Below are positions 24,592 to 36,517 of a DNA stretch of 64,000 bases, one piece after another. The translations under genes were made by a program, and so were the position numbers. The notes beneath the pieces were generated by a model. The model ran no database searches. It saw only the letters and a list, made by a program, of their open reading frames with translations, and was not told the DNA's origin. Every line of letters begins with the position of its first letter. The stretch's first letter is position 1. The DNA is from Paramarasmius palmivorus (taxonomy: Eukaryota; Basidiomycota; Agaricomycetes; Agaricales; Marasmiaceae): contig JAYKXP010000035.1 of the NCBI GenBank assembly GCA_037176845.1, forward strand, positions 434,001 through 498,000. Reading direction: 5' to 3'.

Positions 24592-26137
24592 ATGGCATCT
24601 CTCAACTCAGAGCTCGCATCTTTGCTGTCCACTACACGCGTTGTAATTTTGCCTGTATCCACCTTATCAGTAGGTTGCAAGCTGGATTTCTTGCCCTTTC
24701 GAACTCTGAACTTTTGATCCCCAGGTTATGCACTTCTTCTATGGTACAGCCATTTCATGCCACATATAGAATTCCGCCACGCTCACTGTGTCACACAACT
24801 CTATTAGGCACCTACATCTTCGTTTTCGGGACATACCTCTACATGATGCGAAACCGGGATCAAAGGCCCGACAGTACCATCACCAAGAACAAGCTTTACC
24901 TCGCGCTGACTATTCTCCTGTTCGGACTATCCACAATATATGTCGGGGTTTATGCCTATGGAAATGTCAATCTTTCAGTCATGCTTTTTGACGTGGCCAC
25001 AAAGGACTATCAACCTGTAATCGAGTTTACACTGGATAGTGTCAAGAGGCCAGTAATAATGTAAGGTAAACATGCATCTCTTCCTTTTACAATTTTTGAC
25101 TAGTCCATACCTCAGTTTCCTTGTGGCTGTAGTTCCTGTTCTACTTAAGTGGGTATGCTTTCCTCTTTATATTCAAGCCGGAGCAAGTAACTAACGTGGT
25201 GGCAGTATCACGGCAGAGTGGATGCTTGTCAGTGCTTCTTCGCGCACCATAACAAAGTCGAAGCGAGACTGGGTCTGACCTAACTTACTGCTCATATAGA
25301 TTCATCGCTGTTATACAATCTGGAGCTTCGACAAACGAATCGGTTTCCCTTTAATATTAGGCTCAATCATCGTAAACGGTATCCACTCTCCTCTGATTTA
25401 CCGGTCCCTAAGTTTACATCACGCATGCTAGCCACAGGGATCATCAGTGCCATATTGCAGTCAGTTGGCTTCCATATGGAAGGACCAAAGCTTGTCACTC
25501 AGGCAGGGATGACCAACGTCTCGTACAATATCGGTAGCACCGTGTTCAATCTGATACTGACACTTCTTACCGGTGTGTCCTCTTCCTTCCATCCTCGGTG
25601 TGATAATTCAGAGGTACACTCTGCATAGCTGGACGCATTTGGTTGATCCACCGACAAATTCATGCCCATGGTATTCATAGCAGCGATAGACTTATTGGAT
25701 CCGTCTGTAGGATCGTGTACGTGTCAAACGACAATATTCCACAAGTCAGCTCATCGTCCAGTCCAGCCTAGAATCAGGGATTATCTACCCACTGTTCCAA
25801 ATCTGCGCTTTGATTGAAGATAATACAATAGCAGTGGAAAGTGTTCCATTTGAATTCACTTCGATTGCCACTCTGAGTTCCGTGAGTGCGCCATCTGTCC
25901 TCTTCATATCGTCTAACCAAGGCTCGATTATAGGGATTCGCCCCCACTCTCATCATGGTGCGCGCCAAACTCGGTAAAAATGTCGAGAGTTTCCAAACAG
26001 GACGCCTCTCTGACATTCGGTTCGGCGATCGACCTGAGCCCACGGCCACTACCACCGACGGGCAGGGCCAATCTCTCAATATTGCGCCGACGGAGGTGGC
26101 TGGGCATCAGGAGGAACTCGAAGGCCGCATAATATAA
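24592..26137 (+). CDS. orphan 7-TM membrane protein, copy A (intact)
   Basis: Inferred exons code MASLNSELASLLSTTRVVIL (24592-24669), a 19-base microexon VMHFFYG (24725-24743), TYIFVFGTYLYMMRNRDQ (from 24808), a 22-base microexon ITAEWML, IHRCYTIWSFDKRIGFPLIL, ATGIISAILQSVGF, GRIWLIHRQIHAHGIHSSDR, LESGIIYPLFQICALIEDN and GFAPTLIMVRAKLGKNVESF. Seven hydrophobic segments are predicted, with a hydrophilic C-terminal tail ending EELEGRII. Function unknown; the family is widespread in Agaricomycetes, and a receptor-like role would be guesswork. All joins keep frame. Confidence 0.75.
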
Positions 26138-26499
26138 ACCTCGAACCCGGAACGTAAAGAGCGCCCCGATATCGCGTCGTATAAATCCGCTATCCTTTAT
26201 TTATGCAAGCTAATTTATTACTGAGAAGCCAGTTCGTGCTACGCACTTCTGTGTATCTACTGTTACTTTCCCATACTCACCGTGCCAAAGGCCAGTTCCT
26301 CGCCCATCTTCGTTGCCTGCGTGTTCCCGTTCTTATCTGTTTCGCTGCCAGTGAACTTTCCTAACTTATATCAAGTTGGTATTGAAATGAACAGTATTCC
26401 TTGAACTACCGTCCGCATGTACAGACACGATTCAAGCGTACATCTTTCGAAGAGCGGCGAGATCACCAGCTTGTTTGATTCACCTTATTCACGGAAGTA
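26138..26499. other. unit A/B junction
   Basis: 3' flank of the copy A gene, homologous to the flanks of the other copies. No gene. Confidence 0.4.
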
Positions 26500-26960
26500 C
26501 GAAGTAGGTGTCATCCTATCCCACATCTTTGGTGGGCTCTTGGTGTGTTCGTTGGAGCCGCTTTTGTCCCATGGATGCGTATCTGACTGGTAATATCGAA
26601 CAAAAAGGTAGCCCAGTTGATAGATCAAATAGTGTAAAACACGACGAATATCATGGATATAACAAATAGGATTGCCGTCGAGTTGAGTGTCGTGTAGAGG
26701 TACATCCCGAAGAGAAAGATGTATATGCCTTGGTACAGAGCCAGTGTTGGTACGGACCGTACGGCATATCGGAAGCAATGCGTGAAATGTACTATAGATA
26801 AAGTACATGACCTGAATATGAATCGTTAGCCTGGGCGCATAATGACGAGTCACTTGAGGACCTACAGATAACGTGGTTACAGGAGCGACGATGGTCCAGT
26901 CGGGGGGCGAGGATTCGAGCAGTTTGCTCAGCGCCAGCCAGAGGACTCGTCAATGGCAAG
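26500..26960 (-). pseudogene. relic of minus-strand 7-TM gene, unit B
   Basis: Minus-strand exons resemble the relic at 21.95 kb: VMYFIYS, then IYIFLFGMYLYTTLNST and ILFVISMIFVVFYTI followed by a stop. Compared with the unit A relic, a block after LNS (PERIQSQLEKVCRYPG) is missing and the frame ends early. The N-terminal exon has an extra C in its C-run, which breaks the frame. Clearly non-functional. Confidence 0.6.
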
Positions 26961-28618
26961 GAAGTGTGTCAGAAGTCGTAGTTCAAGAGCTTTGGTCATC
27001 GCTAGCTGAAATTACGAAGGCCGCGAATCAAGTTCCACTGCCCCAAGATTCAAGTCTCCTCCGCAATGAAGACTTCCTGGGCTTGAACTGATAGTTTGGC
27101 GATCTGTATCACGTCTCAGTCGTAAAACCGAATATGCTGTCATGATACGAAATAGCCTAGCCCATGAACCGCGCGGTGCGTGTTTGGTCCATGTGGATTT
27201 TGAGTTGATCCCCGTGCCAAAGAATGAGGTCGAATCATGGAAGCTGTGACGCTGACTTCGAACGGTGTTGGGATCTGGGAACAGAGATTTCGCAGCGAGC
27301 TTGATCCCAGAAAACGCTTTGGCGAGAAGTGCATGGAAGGTTATAGAGGTCGAGATCTTCGAACGGTAATGACGATGAGGGAGAGACGCTACAACTCGAC
27401 TTCGTGAGAGCTAAGTATGCAGGATATCAACCAAAACCGTACCTTCCAGCCCATTCTGTCGAGTTTCCGGGACAAGTCACTGGCCACTAAGGCTCTTTGC
27501 TTTCCAGCTGAAGCGAAACGGAAAGCGATGGTACATACTGTGCTTTGCAGCATGGAATCGTTCTACAATTGCCTCGTACGCCAATCTGTCCCTTCTTTCA
27601 GTCTTCATTATCGAACGTAATGCTTGGGAGGGTGGAGATGTCAGGGAATCGGGGATTGTTGAGAATCCGCGTTATATTGTGTACAATTTCGTCCTGTACT
27701 TGACCAAGGTCAACCCCGTATCTGAAGGTCGCAGTTGAGTCAAAAGGAACAACATTGAACATGTTTCAAAACGTACCTTCCTAAACATTCCTAATTGAGT
27801 TTGTAGAGAAGTCCATTCTGTACATTGATCATGGCTGACTGGGCCCACTGAGATGGGGGGAGAAATATAGGCAAAATTGCCGGGAAATTGCCCGGTTATG
27901 CGAAGTCCTGGTTGACCACCACCATCACGTCTCCTGCCTCCTCATAATACGGCCACCTCAGCAAGCCAAAGCTTCGAAGTATCAGGCCCAAGGCCCTAGA
28001 TTCGACCGTACATGCGTCCAGATCTCAACTTCAAGGCGGAGGTTGTTCACCCAGCGTTGCAACTCACCGTGTCATCCCTAGCTCCCTGAGCTTGATTTGG
28101 TATAACGAAGCACGAGACAACAAGGTGTCTTTAACTTTCTCAACGACCACCAGATCGAGTCGACTCACTGGCCTCTCGGAGAACAATGTAGACCTCATGG
28201 ATGCGCGTATTAGCTTTGATATCAAGATGTGAGATGATCGTATTGGTGCTTGACGCCATCTTCACGATTCATCGTCTCGTTTGAGAGTGGCCTTGCTTTC
28301 TTCAACGGTACGCTGGCCTTTGCTTTGGCTCTAGAGATCTGTACTTATGTTCTATCTATTGCAGGTTCCTTCTAATACACTTCTCAGGCAAAACTTCTTA
28401 TACGGTCCACACTGTATAATGCTGTTACTCTCGTCGTGGTGAAACGGAGATGCTTTAGCTGCCTATCATTTCAGTCTTCAAGCATCCATGATATCACTTC
28501 GTTGCTGTTCAACATTATATCGGTACTATGATCGGGTCTCTTTTTACGACCAAGGATTTCGAGAAACTGCAACATCTGTTAAATAGCAGTACCAACCCAA
28601 CAAATCCCCATCTAATCC
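26961..28618. other. unit B intergenic region, repeat of unit A
   Basis: Homologous over most of its length to 22.4-24.6 kb with many substitutions and small indels. No supported gene. The promoter-proximal block before 28619 is conserved. Confidence 0.55.
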
Positions 28619-30154
28619 ATGGCATCCCTCGACTCAGAGCCTTTGCTGTCCACTACAAGCGTTGTAATTCTTCCCATATCCTCCCTATCAGTAGGTTTCG
28701 AGTTGGTTTTTGCCCTTTCGAACTCTGACCTTTCGATCCTCAGGTTATGTATTTTTTCTATGGTATAGCCAATTCATGCTACATAAAGAGTTCCGCCACG
28801 CTCACCGCATCACACAACTCTACTAGGCACCTACATTTTCGTTTTCGGGACATACCTCTACATGATGCGGAACCGCGATCAAATGCCCGACAGTAGCACC
28901 GAGAGCAAGCTTTACCTGGTATTGACCATCCTCCTGTTCGGACTATCCACAATATATGTCGGGGTTTATACCTATGACAATGTCGATTTTACGATCGTAC
29001 TTTTTGATGTGGTCAGCACCAAGGACTATCAACCTCTGATCGAGTCTATGCTGGATAATGTCAAGGGGCCAGTTATAGTGTAAGATGAACACGCATCTCT
29101 TCCTTTTTTAAGTTTTGACCTGTCCATACTCCAGTTTCCTTAAAAGGTCAATTCCTGTTCTACTTAAGTGGGTGTGCTTACCTCTTTATATTCAAGCTGG
29201 AGCAAATAACTAACGTGGTGGCAGTATCACGGCAGAGTGGATGCTTGTCAGTGCTTCTTCGCGCACCATAACAAGTCGAAGCGGGACCTGGTCTGACCTA
29301 ACTTACTCCTCATCTAGATTCATCGCTGTTATACAATCTGGAGCTCCGACAAGCGAATCGGGTACCCCTTGATATTTGGCTCAATCATCATAAATGGTAT
29401 CGATTATTTTTTCTACTTCACCAGTCTCCATGTTCACATCGCGCATACTAGTTACAGGGATCATTGGTGCCATCCTGGTGTCAGTTGGCTACAATACCGA
29501 AGATAACATGTTCGATCAGGGATCAATAATCAATTTTTCGTACAGTGTCGGTAGCAGTGTGTTCAATTTGATACTGACACTTCTCACCGGTGTGCTCTCT
29601 TCCTTCCATACTCGGTGTGGTAATTAATAGGTACACTCTGCATAGCTGGACGCATTTGGTGGATCCACCGGCAAATTCATGCCCATAATATTCATACAAG
29701 CGATAGGCTTGTTGGATCTGTCTGCAGGATCATGTACGTGTCAAACGACAATATTCCACAAATCGGCTCATCGTCCAGTACAGCCTGGAATCGGGCATTC
29801 TCTACCCAGTGTTCCAAATCTGCTACTTGATTGAAGATAATGCGATAGCAGTGACGGCGAATATTCCCTTCAGTTTAGATCCGATTGTCACTCTGAGCGC
29901 CGTGAGTACGCCATCTGTCCTCTGGGTATCGTCCAACTAAATCTCGGTTATAGGCTTTTGCACCCACTCTCATCATGGTCCGCGCCAAACTCGGTAAAAA
30001 TGTCGAGAGTTTGCAAACGAGACAGCTCTCCGACATTCAGTTCGGCGATCGACCTGAGCCCACGACCACTACCACTGACGGGCAGGTGCAATCTATCAAT
30101 ATTGCGCCGACGGAGGTGGTTGAACAACAAGAGGAGCCCAAAGGATCCGCATGA
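28619..30154 (+). CDS. orphan 7-TM membrane protein, copy B (intact)
   Basis: Same exon plan as copy A, including the 19-base (VMYFFYG) and 22-base (ITAEWML) microexons. Segments: MASLDSEPLLSTTSVVILPI, TYIFVFGTYLYMMRNRDQ, LTILLFGLSTIYVGVYTYDN, IHRCYTIWSSDKRIGYPLIF, VTGIIGAILVSVGYNTED, GRIWWIHRQIHAHNIHTSDR, LESGILYPVFQICYLIEDN and AFAPTLIMVRAKLGKN. The tail ends VVEQQEEPKGSA at the TGA 30152-30154, differing from the GRII/GRMI ends of copies A and D. All inferred joins keep frame. The extracellular loop after SVGYNTED differs most from copies A and D, suggesting divergence there. Confidence 0.75.
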
Positions 30155-30395
30155 TAGCGTAAACGGCGCACCGATATTGTGTCGAAGCCATCTCTGTCCA
30201 ACTAACTGCCTGCTTGTTCCCATCCTTACCTATTTCGCTATCACTGTACCGTTCTCAAACCTCTCAGTCCCTAACTTATACCAAGTTGATATCGAAATGA
30301 ACAGTCTATTCTCGAACTACCGTCACCGTACTCTCCATGTCTACGATTCAAATACACCGGATCGAATGAATCGTGAACACCCCCGAGCTCCAACC

Positions 30396-30734
30396 CTACA
30401 GTTCTCGCAAGCTACGGCGTCCGAAACCCAGAAACCAATGCACCAGCCCAAACCCTACAATCGACCCAAGTAATATCGCTATCCAACGTGGGATGATGCA
30501 AAGGACGGCGGCAAAAAGCACAATCTCTGAGCATAGGAGTAGAAGACGAATAATCGTTTTGTAGAGTGGTGGGATAGTGTTTTTAAGTGATCGTATGCCT
30601 GGTATCGATGGACCTAGCTCAGCAATGAGAAGGCAGCATAACGCTATTCCAAGGAGGTGATAATTGGCAATGATACCGAAGGACATAGACTGGAATTCAT
30701 CCGAGTCTGAACTTGCGGTTCCGGGAGTGGCCAT
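30396..30734 (-). CDS. small hydrophobic membrane protein, 112 aa
   Basis: Single-exon frame MATPGTASSDSDEFQSMS..., with three or four predicted membrane helices: GIIANYHLLGIALCCLLIAE, TIIRLLLLCSEIVLFAAVLC and IAILLGSIVGFGLVHWFLGF. The hydrophobic segments alternate with short charged loops as in real membrane proteins, and the ORF does not overlap another gene. I do not recognise the family. It lies between the unit B 7-TM gene and the SSADH pseudogene and could be part of a longer spliced gene. Confidence 0.45.
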   Translation of the reverse strand: MATPGTASSDSDEFQSMSFGIIANYHLLGIALCCLLIAELGPSIPGIRSLKNTIPPLYKTIIRLLLLCSEIVLFAAVLCIIPRWIAILLGSIVGFGLVHWFLGFGRRSLREL

Positions 30735-30817
30735 GCAGCTTGCTTCGATTATGGGGGATGAGCGTTGATAGAGTGATGGTCTGAGTTGGAAAGACTACCG
30801 CCAAGGCCCGGGGGTCA

Positions 30818-31430
30818 AAAGTTGAAAAAGGGATGATTAGACAGGGGCGCTCAAGTGTGGAACATATCGATGACGACGTCTGCTTTTTTCTTCTCTTTTC
30901 TGCGCACCCTATGAGACGATGAGTACTTGAGTATTTATATTTGCTGATCGTCAAGGTACTCACTGCGACTAGATGCAATAACGTTCAACTTCTGGCAACA
31001 ACCGAGTGGCCTCGTTCCTGGCTCTACCAAGCTATCCCCTCCATGATCATAATCGGCTTTCTGAGGAGTGCTCGAGGAATGCACGCTGGGAAGGAATGTC
31101 ACGGTGTGAGGCGACAAGAGTTTTAACTTCGAGGATGCAGGCGATCGCGAGCACGTTAAAAGGGACGACTAGACAGGGGCGTCTCCTCTTCCTTGGTACC
31201 TGTAAACACGATGAGCATTCATTCACATTGCTGATCGTCAACTTGGTACTCACTGCGCCTAGATGCAATAACTTTAAGGGAGTTCTGGTTCTGGCAACCC
31301 GAGACACACCAGAGCTCGAGGGATAGTAACTTCTGCGATGCCTTCGTGCGTGCGGGCCCAATCAAATCCGGGCTCTATCGAGTTATCCCCTCCATAGTTG
31401 GCTTTCTGAGGAGTGCATGGTGGGAGGCGA
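30818..31430. repeat. nested ~320 bp tandem repeat inside the 3.2 kb block
   Basis: Two degenerate units share GACTAGACAGGGGCG-like starts, CGATGAG...TTGCTGATCGTCAA, TACTCACTGCG.CTAGATGCAATAAC and CCCCTCCAT...GGCTTTCTGAGGAGTGC. The pair recurs in the right copy at about 34024-34690, so four units exist. Confidence 0.65.
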
Positions 31431-31706
31431 AGGCGACAAAAATGATTTCGAGTCAAAGCGTCGACGACAGCAAGGCGCGCACGTGATGCTGTGGACTGCG
31501 TTTACCTGAAGTTGAACGTTGAACGTTGAAGCTTTGAAGCTTTGAAGTTTCGCAGCCATTGCCAAGTACTAGTAGGCCAGATACAATTGCAAGACTCGCT
31601 CGATTAGCAGTACCTAGTAGTACATGTACATCGATGCTATTCGTTTTCTGAGTAATCAGCCGTTTTCGTACTGATACACTATTCAATGTTCAAACAAACC
31701 GGGCCT

Positions 31707-32815
31707 TCACCGGCACCCCCCAAACACCACAATCTTCTCGTTCAAATACTCCTCAATCCCATGCGGCCCTCCCTCTCTCCCAATCCCACTTTCCTCAACA
31801 CCCCCAAACGGAATGACATTCCGACTTATCAACCCCGTGTTGGCACCTACTACCATTCCCACTTCCAGTGCTTCCGCTACACGCCATACGCGTCCTACGT
31901 TCCGGGAGAAAAAGTACCCCGCCAGCACAACGTCCGTGGCGTTTGCTAGAGTGAGGACTTCGTCCTCGGTGGTGAATTTTGTTGAGAAGGCGAGCGAACC
32001 GAATATTTCTTCGGTGTCTAGAAGGGCAGTGGGGGAGACGTCGGATAAGACGGTAGGTGCGAAGGAGGAGGTGTTGGGGTCGCTGATGGGTTTGCCGTCG
32101 ACGAGGATGGATGCGCCTTTTGAGACGTGGTGAATGTCTTTTTGGACAGCGCAGGTGTGTATCAACGAGCCGTGAGTCCTACCACCCAAACTCATTAGCC
32201 AGCCACTCAAAAAGAATCACACAGGAAGAGAAAACCACATATGTCTCGCTATCCAACCCATTCCGAACCTTAAACCCCGCAACCTTCTCTGGCATGTTTG
32301 ACCGCTACCTCTGAATTTACAGATGATTGCGGCGGAGACTGCTTTATCGAGTTTACAGTCGTCGAAGACGATGAAGGGGGGCGCCTAGCACGTTTGTTAG
32401 CACCGAGGAAAGAAGGCAAAGAAGGCAGGAAAGGGATGAAAGGGAAGATAAGGGGAGAAGGAAAAGCGTACCTCTTAAGCGTACTAGCAGCCATCCCAGT
32501 CAAAAGCTCCGCCACCGGCGTAGACCCAGTAAATGTAACCTTCCTAACGATTTTACTCTCGCACATCTCTTTACAGACTTCCATGACTTTTTTTGGGCGG
32601 TGACCATGTTAATTACGCCATCTTGGATACCTGCTCTCATTCCTATCTACGTCGTTTTGCGTTAGCTTTTGTGTAGGGGAAGGAAGAGGACACGGGGACA
32701 TACTTCGGCAAGAGCCAACGCGCTAAACGGCTTATCGAGGGAGGCTTGATGACGGCTGTACATCCAGCTTCGACTCGGAGAGCGGCGCCTAGTTTACGGG
32801 TTATCATGGCTCTAC
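31707..32815 (-). pseudogene. broken succinate-semialdehyde dehydrogenase, copy P1
   Basis: The parent gene codes an NAD(P)-dependent aldehyde dehydrogenase of the GABA shunt (Uga2/GabD type). Minus-strand segments: ITRKLGAALRVEAGCTAVIK, KIVRKVTFTGSTPVAELL, SGQTC, SKGASILVDGKPISDPN, FAPTVLSDVSPTALLDTEEI, VLAGYFFSRNVGRVWRVAEA, VGANTGLISRNVIPFGGVEE and [15 protein letters not shown]. The N-terminal NAD-domain exons are absent. About 70 bases after the catalytic-Cys region are missing relative to copy P2, and several frames are broken. Confidence 0.85.
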
Positions 32816-33895
32816 AAAGACAAAAATCGGCCACTACGGCTCTCTGGTTGCCAGCCGAAGCAAAATGGAAAGGGTCGTATACTGCGCTTTGCAGCATGGA
32901 ATCATTCCACAGTTGCTTCAAATGCCGACGTGTCCCGTCTTTCGGTCTTCAATGAACAGAATGCTTGAGAGTGGTGGAGTTGCCAAGGAATCGTGATTTA
33001 CTGAGAATTTGCGTTACATTGCCATGGATATGTACGGTCGTATCTAATGGTTGCAGTTGAATCAAAAGGAACAATATCAAGCACATCTTGAAACGTACCT
33101 TCCTACAAGGGTTTGTAGACAAGTCCATCCTGTACCATGGCCCATCGAGATGGTGGTCGTCAGAGAAAGAAATTGCCGGGACATTGTTGCCGATCATTCG
33201 AACTTGACCACCACCATCACGTCTCCTGCCCGAGTCTTCATGATCCCCTCATGTTGCGGCCACCTTAGCAAGCCAAAAACCGAAGGAAATAGAAATGTCA
33301 GGCTCCGGGCCCTAGCTTCGACTACACACGTCCACAGCTTGACTTCAAGGTGGAGATTGTTCACCCAGCGCTGTAACTCCGAGTCAATCACCGTGTCGTC
33401 CCGAGCTCCTCGAGCTTGATTCGATGCAACAACTACCAGATCGAGCGTATTAGGTTTGATATTAAGATGCGAGATGGTCGTATTGGTGCTTGACGATACC
33501 TCTACGATTCATCGTCCCATTGAAGACAGATCTAGTGTACTTACTTTCTTCAACGGTATGCTGGCCTTGGCTTTGGCTGTAGAGATCTGTACTTATGTTC
33601 TATCTATTGCAGGCTGCCTCTAATATACTTTTCAGGCCGAACTTCTTATACGGTGCACACTGTATAATGCTGTTACTCTCGCTATGACGAAATGTAGATG
33701 TTTATCTGCCTATCATCTCAATCCCCAAAGCTTCCATGATACCACTTCGTTGCTGTTCAATGCTATGTCGGTACTATGATCGGGTCTCTTTTTACGACCA
33801 AGTGTTTTGAGTGCGATCAGTCACTGGTCACTGATTCGCGAAACTACAACATCTGTTAAATAGCGGCACCAAACCAATAAGTCCCCATCTAATCC
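32816..33895. other. unit C fragment of the 7-TM array (upstream region only)
   Basis: Homologous to the intergenic part of the other units (for example GCATGGAATCATTC and GACCACCACCATCACGTCTC). It joins the SSADH relic abruptly near 32816. No supported gene. Confidence 0.6.
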
Positions 33896-34023
33896 ATGGC
33901 ATCTCTCGAATCACAGCTCGGGGCTTTGCTCTCCACTACAAACGTTGTAATTTTTCCTATGTCCTCCTTCTCAGTAGGTTTCAAGCTGAATTTCTTACCC
34001 TTTCGAACTCTGACCTCTCGCTC
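33896..34023 (+). pseudogene. truncated 7-TM gene, copy C (exon 1 only)
   Basis: It starts like the other copies (MASLESQLGALLSTTNVVIF) and enters intron 1 (GTAGGTTTCAAGC). The homology stops at about 34023, where the second copy of the 3.2 kb duplication begins. No microexon or downstream exon follows, so the gene cannot be functional. Confidence 0.85.
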
Positions 34024-34942
34024 CTAAAAGTTGAAAAAGGGATGATTAGACACAGGGGCGCCCAAGTGTGGAACATCGGCGACGACGTCTACTTTTTCTT
34101 TCTCTTTTCTGCCCTATGAGACGATGAGTACTTGGGTATTTATATTTGCTGATCGTCAAGGTACTCACTGCGACTAGATGCAATAACGTTCAACTTCTGG
34201 CAACAACCCGAGTGGCCTCGTTCCTGACCCTACCAAGCTATCCCCTCCATGATCATATTCGGCTTCTGAGGAGTGCTTGAGGAGTGCTCGCTGGGATGGA
34301 ATGTCACGGTGTGAGGCGACAAGAGTTTTATTTTTTATTTTTTTTTGGTGGAGCGTTTACGGGCGACAAGAGTTTTAACTTCAAGGGTGCAGGCGATCGC
34401 GAGCACGTTAAAAGGGACGACTAGACAGAGGCGTCTGCTCTTCCTTGGTACCTGTAAACACGATGAGCAATCATTCACATTGCTGATCGCCAACTTGGTG
34501 CTCACTGCGACTAGATGCAATAAGGGAGCTCTGGTTCTGGCAACCCGAGACACACCAGAGCTCGAGGGATAGTAACTTGTGCGATGCCTTCGTGCGTGCG
34601 GGGCTGTTTCAACCTGACCCAATCAAATCCGGGCTCTATCGAGCTATCCCCTCCATAGTTGGCTTTCTGAGGAGTGCATGGTGGGAGGCGAAGGCGACAA
34701 AAATGATTTCGAGTCTAAGCGTCGACGATAGCAAGGCGCGCACGTGATGCTGTGGACTGCCCTGAAGCTGAAGTTTCGCAGCCATTGCCAAGTACTTGTA
34801 GGCCAGATACAATTGCAAGACGTTCATCTCGCTCGATTAACAGTACCTAGTAGTACATGTACATCAATGCTACTCGTTTTCTGAGTAATCAGCCGTTTTC
34901 GTACTGATACACTATTCAATGTTCAAACAAACCGGGCCTTCA

Positions 34943-36150
34943 CCCCCCAAACACCACAATCTTCTCGTTCAAATACTCCTCAATCCCATGCGGCCCTCCC
35001 TCTCTCCCAATCCCACTCTCCTTAACACCCGCAAACGGAATGACATTCTGACTTGTTGGCACCTACCATTCCCACTTCCAGTGCTTCCGCTACACGCCAT
35101 ACGCGTCCTACGTCCCTCGAAAAGAGATATCCTGCCAGCCCAACGTCGGTGTTGTTAGCCAATTGGATGACTTCGTCGTCGGTGGTGAATTCTGTTAAGG
35201 AAGCGAGCGGACGAACGTTTCTTCGGTATGAAGCAGGGCGGTGGGGGAGACGTTGAATAAAACGGTAGGTGCGAAGAAGGAGGTGTTGGGGTCGCCGATG
35301 TGTTTGCTGGCGACGAGGATTGAAGCGCCTTTTGAGACGGCGTCTTCGATGTGTCGAATGACTTTTTGGACAGCGCAGGTATGTATCAACGGGCCATGAG
35401 TCCTACAACCCAAACTCATTAGCCAGCGACTCAAAAGCAATCACACAGGAAGAGAAAACCACATACGTATCGCTATCCAACCCATTCCCAACCTGAAACC
35501 CCGCAACCTTCTCTGCGAGTCTAGACGTAAACTCTGTGTATACACCTTCTTGGACGTAGATACGGTTCGCGCATATGCATGTTTGACCGCTACCCCGGAA
35601 TTTGCAGATGATGGCGGCGGAGACTGCTTCGTCGAGGTTACAGTCGTCAAAGACGATGAAGGGGGCGCCTAGCACGCGTTTGTTAGCACCGAGGAAACAA
35701 GGCAAAGAAGGCAGGAAAAGGATGAAAGGGAAGATAAGGGGAGAAGGAAAAAGCGTACTTCTTAAGCGTACTAGCAGCCATCCCAGTAAAAAGTTTCGCG
35801 ACCGGCGTAGACCAGTAAACGTAACCTTTCTAACGATTTTACTCTCGCACATCTCTTTACAGACTTCCATGACTTTTTTTGGGTGATGACTATGTTGATT
35901 ACGCCGTCTGGGATGCCTGCTCTTATTCCTATCTACGTCGTTTTGCGTTAACTTTTGTGTAGGGGAAGGAAGAGGACACGGGGACATACTTCGACAAGAG
36001 CCAACAGGCTAAACGGCGTATCAGGGGGAGGCTTGCTGACGGCTTGATGGCGGCTGTACATCCAGCTGCGACTCGGAGAGTGGCGCCTAGTTTACGAGTT
36101 ATCATGGCTGAGGGGAAGTTCCATGGTGTGAGGATCAAGCTGGTCGTGTG
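34943..36150 (-). pseudogene. broken succinate-semialdehyde dehydrogenase, copy P2
   Basis: It has the same extent as P1 but is more complete in the middle: [79 protein letters not shown] (catalytic Cys present) and SRLAEKVAGFQVGNGLDSDT, then SKGASILVASKHIGDPN and FFAPTVLFNVSPTALLHTEE. One base is missing in TFTGS relative to P1 (GACC versus GACCC on the plus strand), and the C-terminal part near 35040-35110 has lost bases. N-terminal exons are absent. Confidence 0.85.
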
Positions 36151-36508
36151 TTTATGTGTCAGTGGTTGTGTACAAAAGGGAGGTGAAGGGAAGGGGACGT
36201 ACACAACACCAACAGGTCTTCAACGAACAGATTGCTTTAGAGTGGTGGAGAAGCCAAGGAATCATGAATTGCTGAGAATTTGCGTTACATTGCGTACAAT
36301 TTTGCTATGGACATGTACGGCCGCTCGTATCTAAAGCTTGCAGTTGAGTCAAAGGGACAACGTTGAGCATATCTTCAAACATACCTCCTTTACCCTTTAC
36401 GCTTCCTACTTATAAGGGTTTATAGACAAGTCCATTCTGTACCATGGCCCATCGAGATGGTGGTCGTCAGAAAAAATTGCAGCTGGGCCGGTCACGCGAA
36501 CTTGACCA

Positions 36509-36517
36509 CCACCATCA
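36509..36517. repeat. target-site duplication, left copy
   Basis: CCACCATCA precedes the insertion. The same nine bases follow it at 38043-38051. Paralogous units have a single uninterrupted copy, as in GACCACCACCATCACGTCTC at about 23844 and 33206. Confidence 0.85.

Larger units (their letters stand above)
30818..34023. repeat. 3.2 kb tandem direct duplication, left copy
   Basis: This block is repeated directly at 34024 onward; matching points include 30826/34024, 31686/34919 and 32949/36211, so offsets are about 3.2 kb. It contains a broken SSADH copy plus the upstream half and exon 1 of a 7-TM gene. The right boundary falls in intron 1 of that gene, exactly where the next copy begins. Confidence 0.8.
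34024..36517. repeat. 3.2 kb tandem direct duplication, right copy
   Basis: Direct copy of 30818 onward. Homology continues to the insertion at 36518 and resumes behind it at 38043, running into the 7-TM gene at 38771. This copy therefore keeps the intact junction to a complete gene. Confidence 0.8.
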
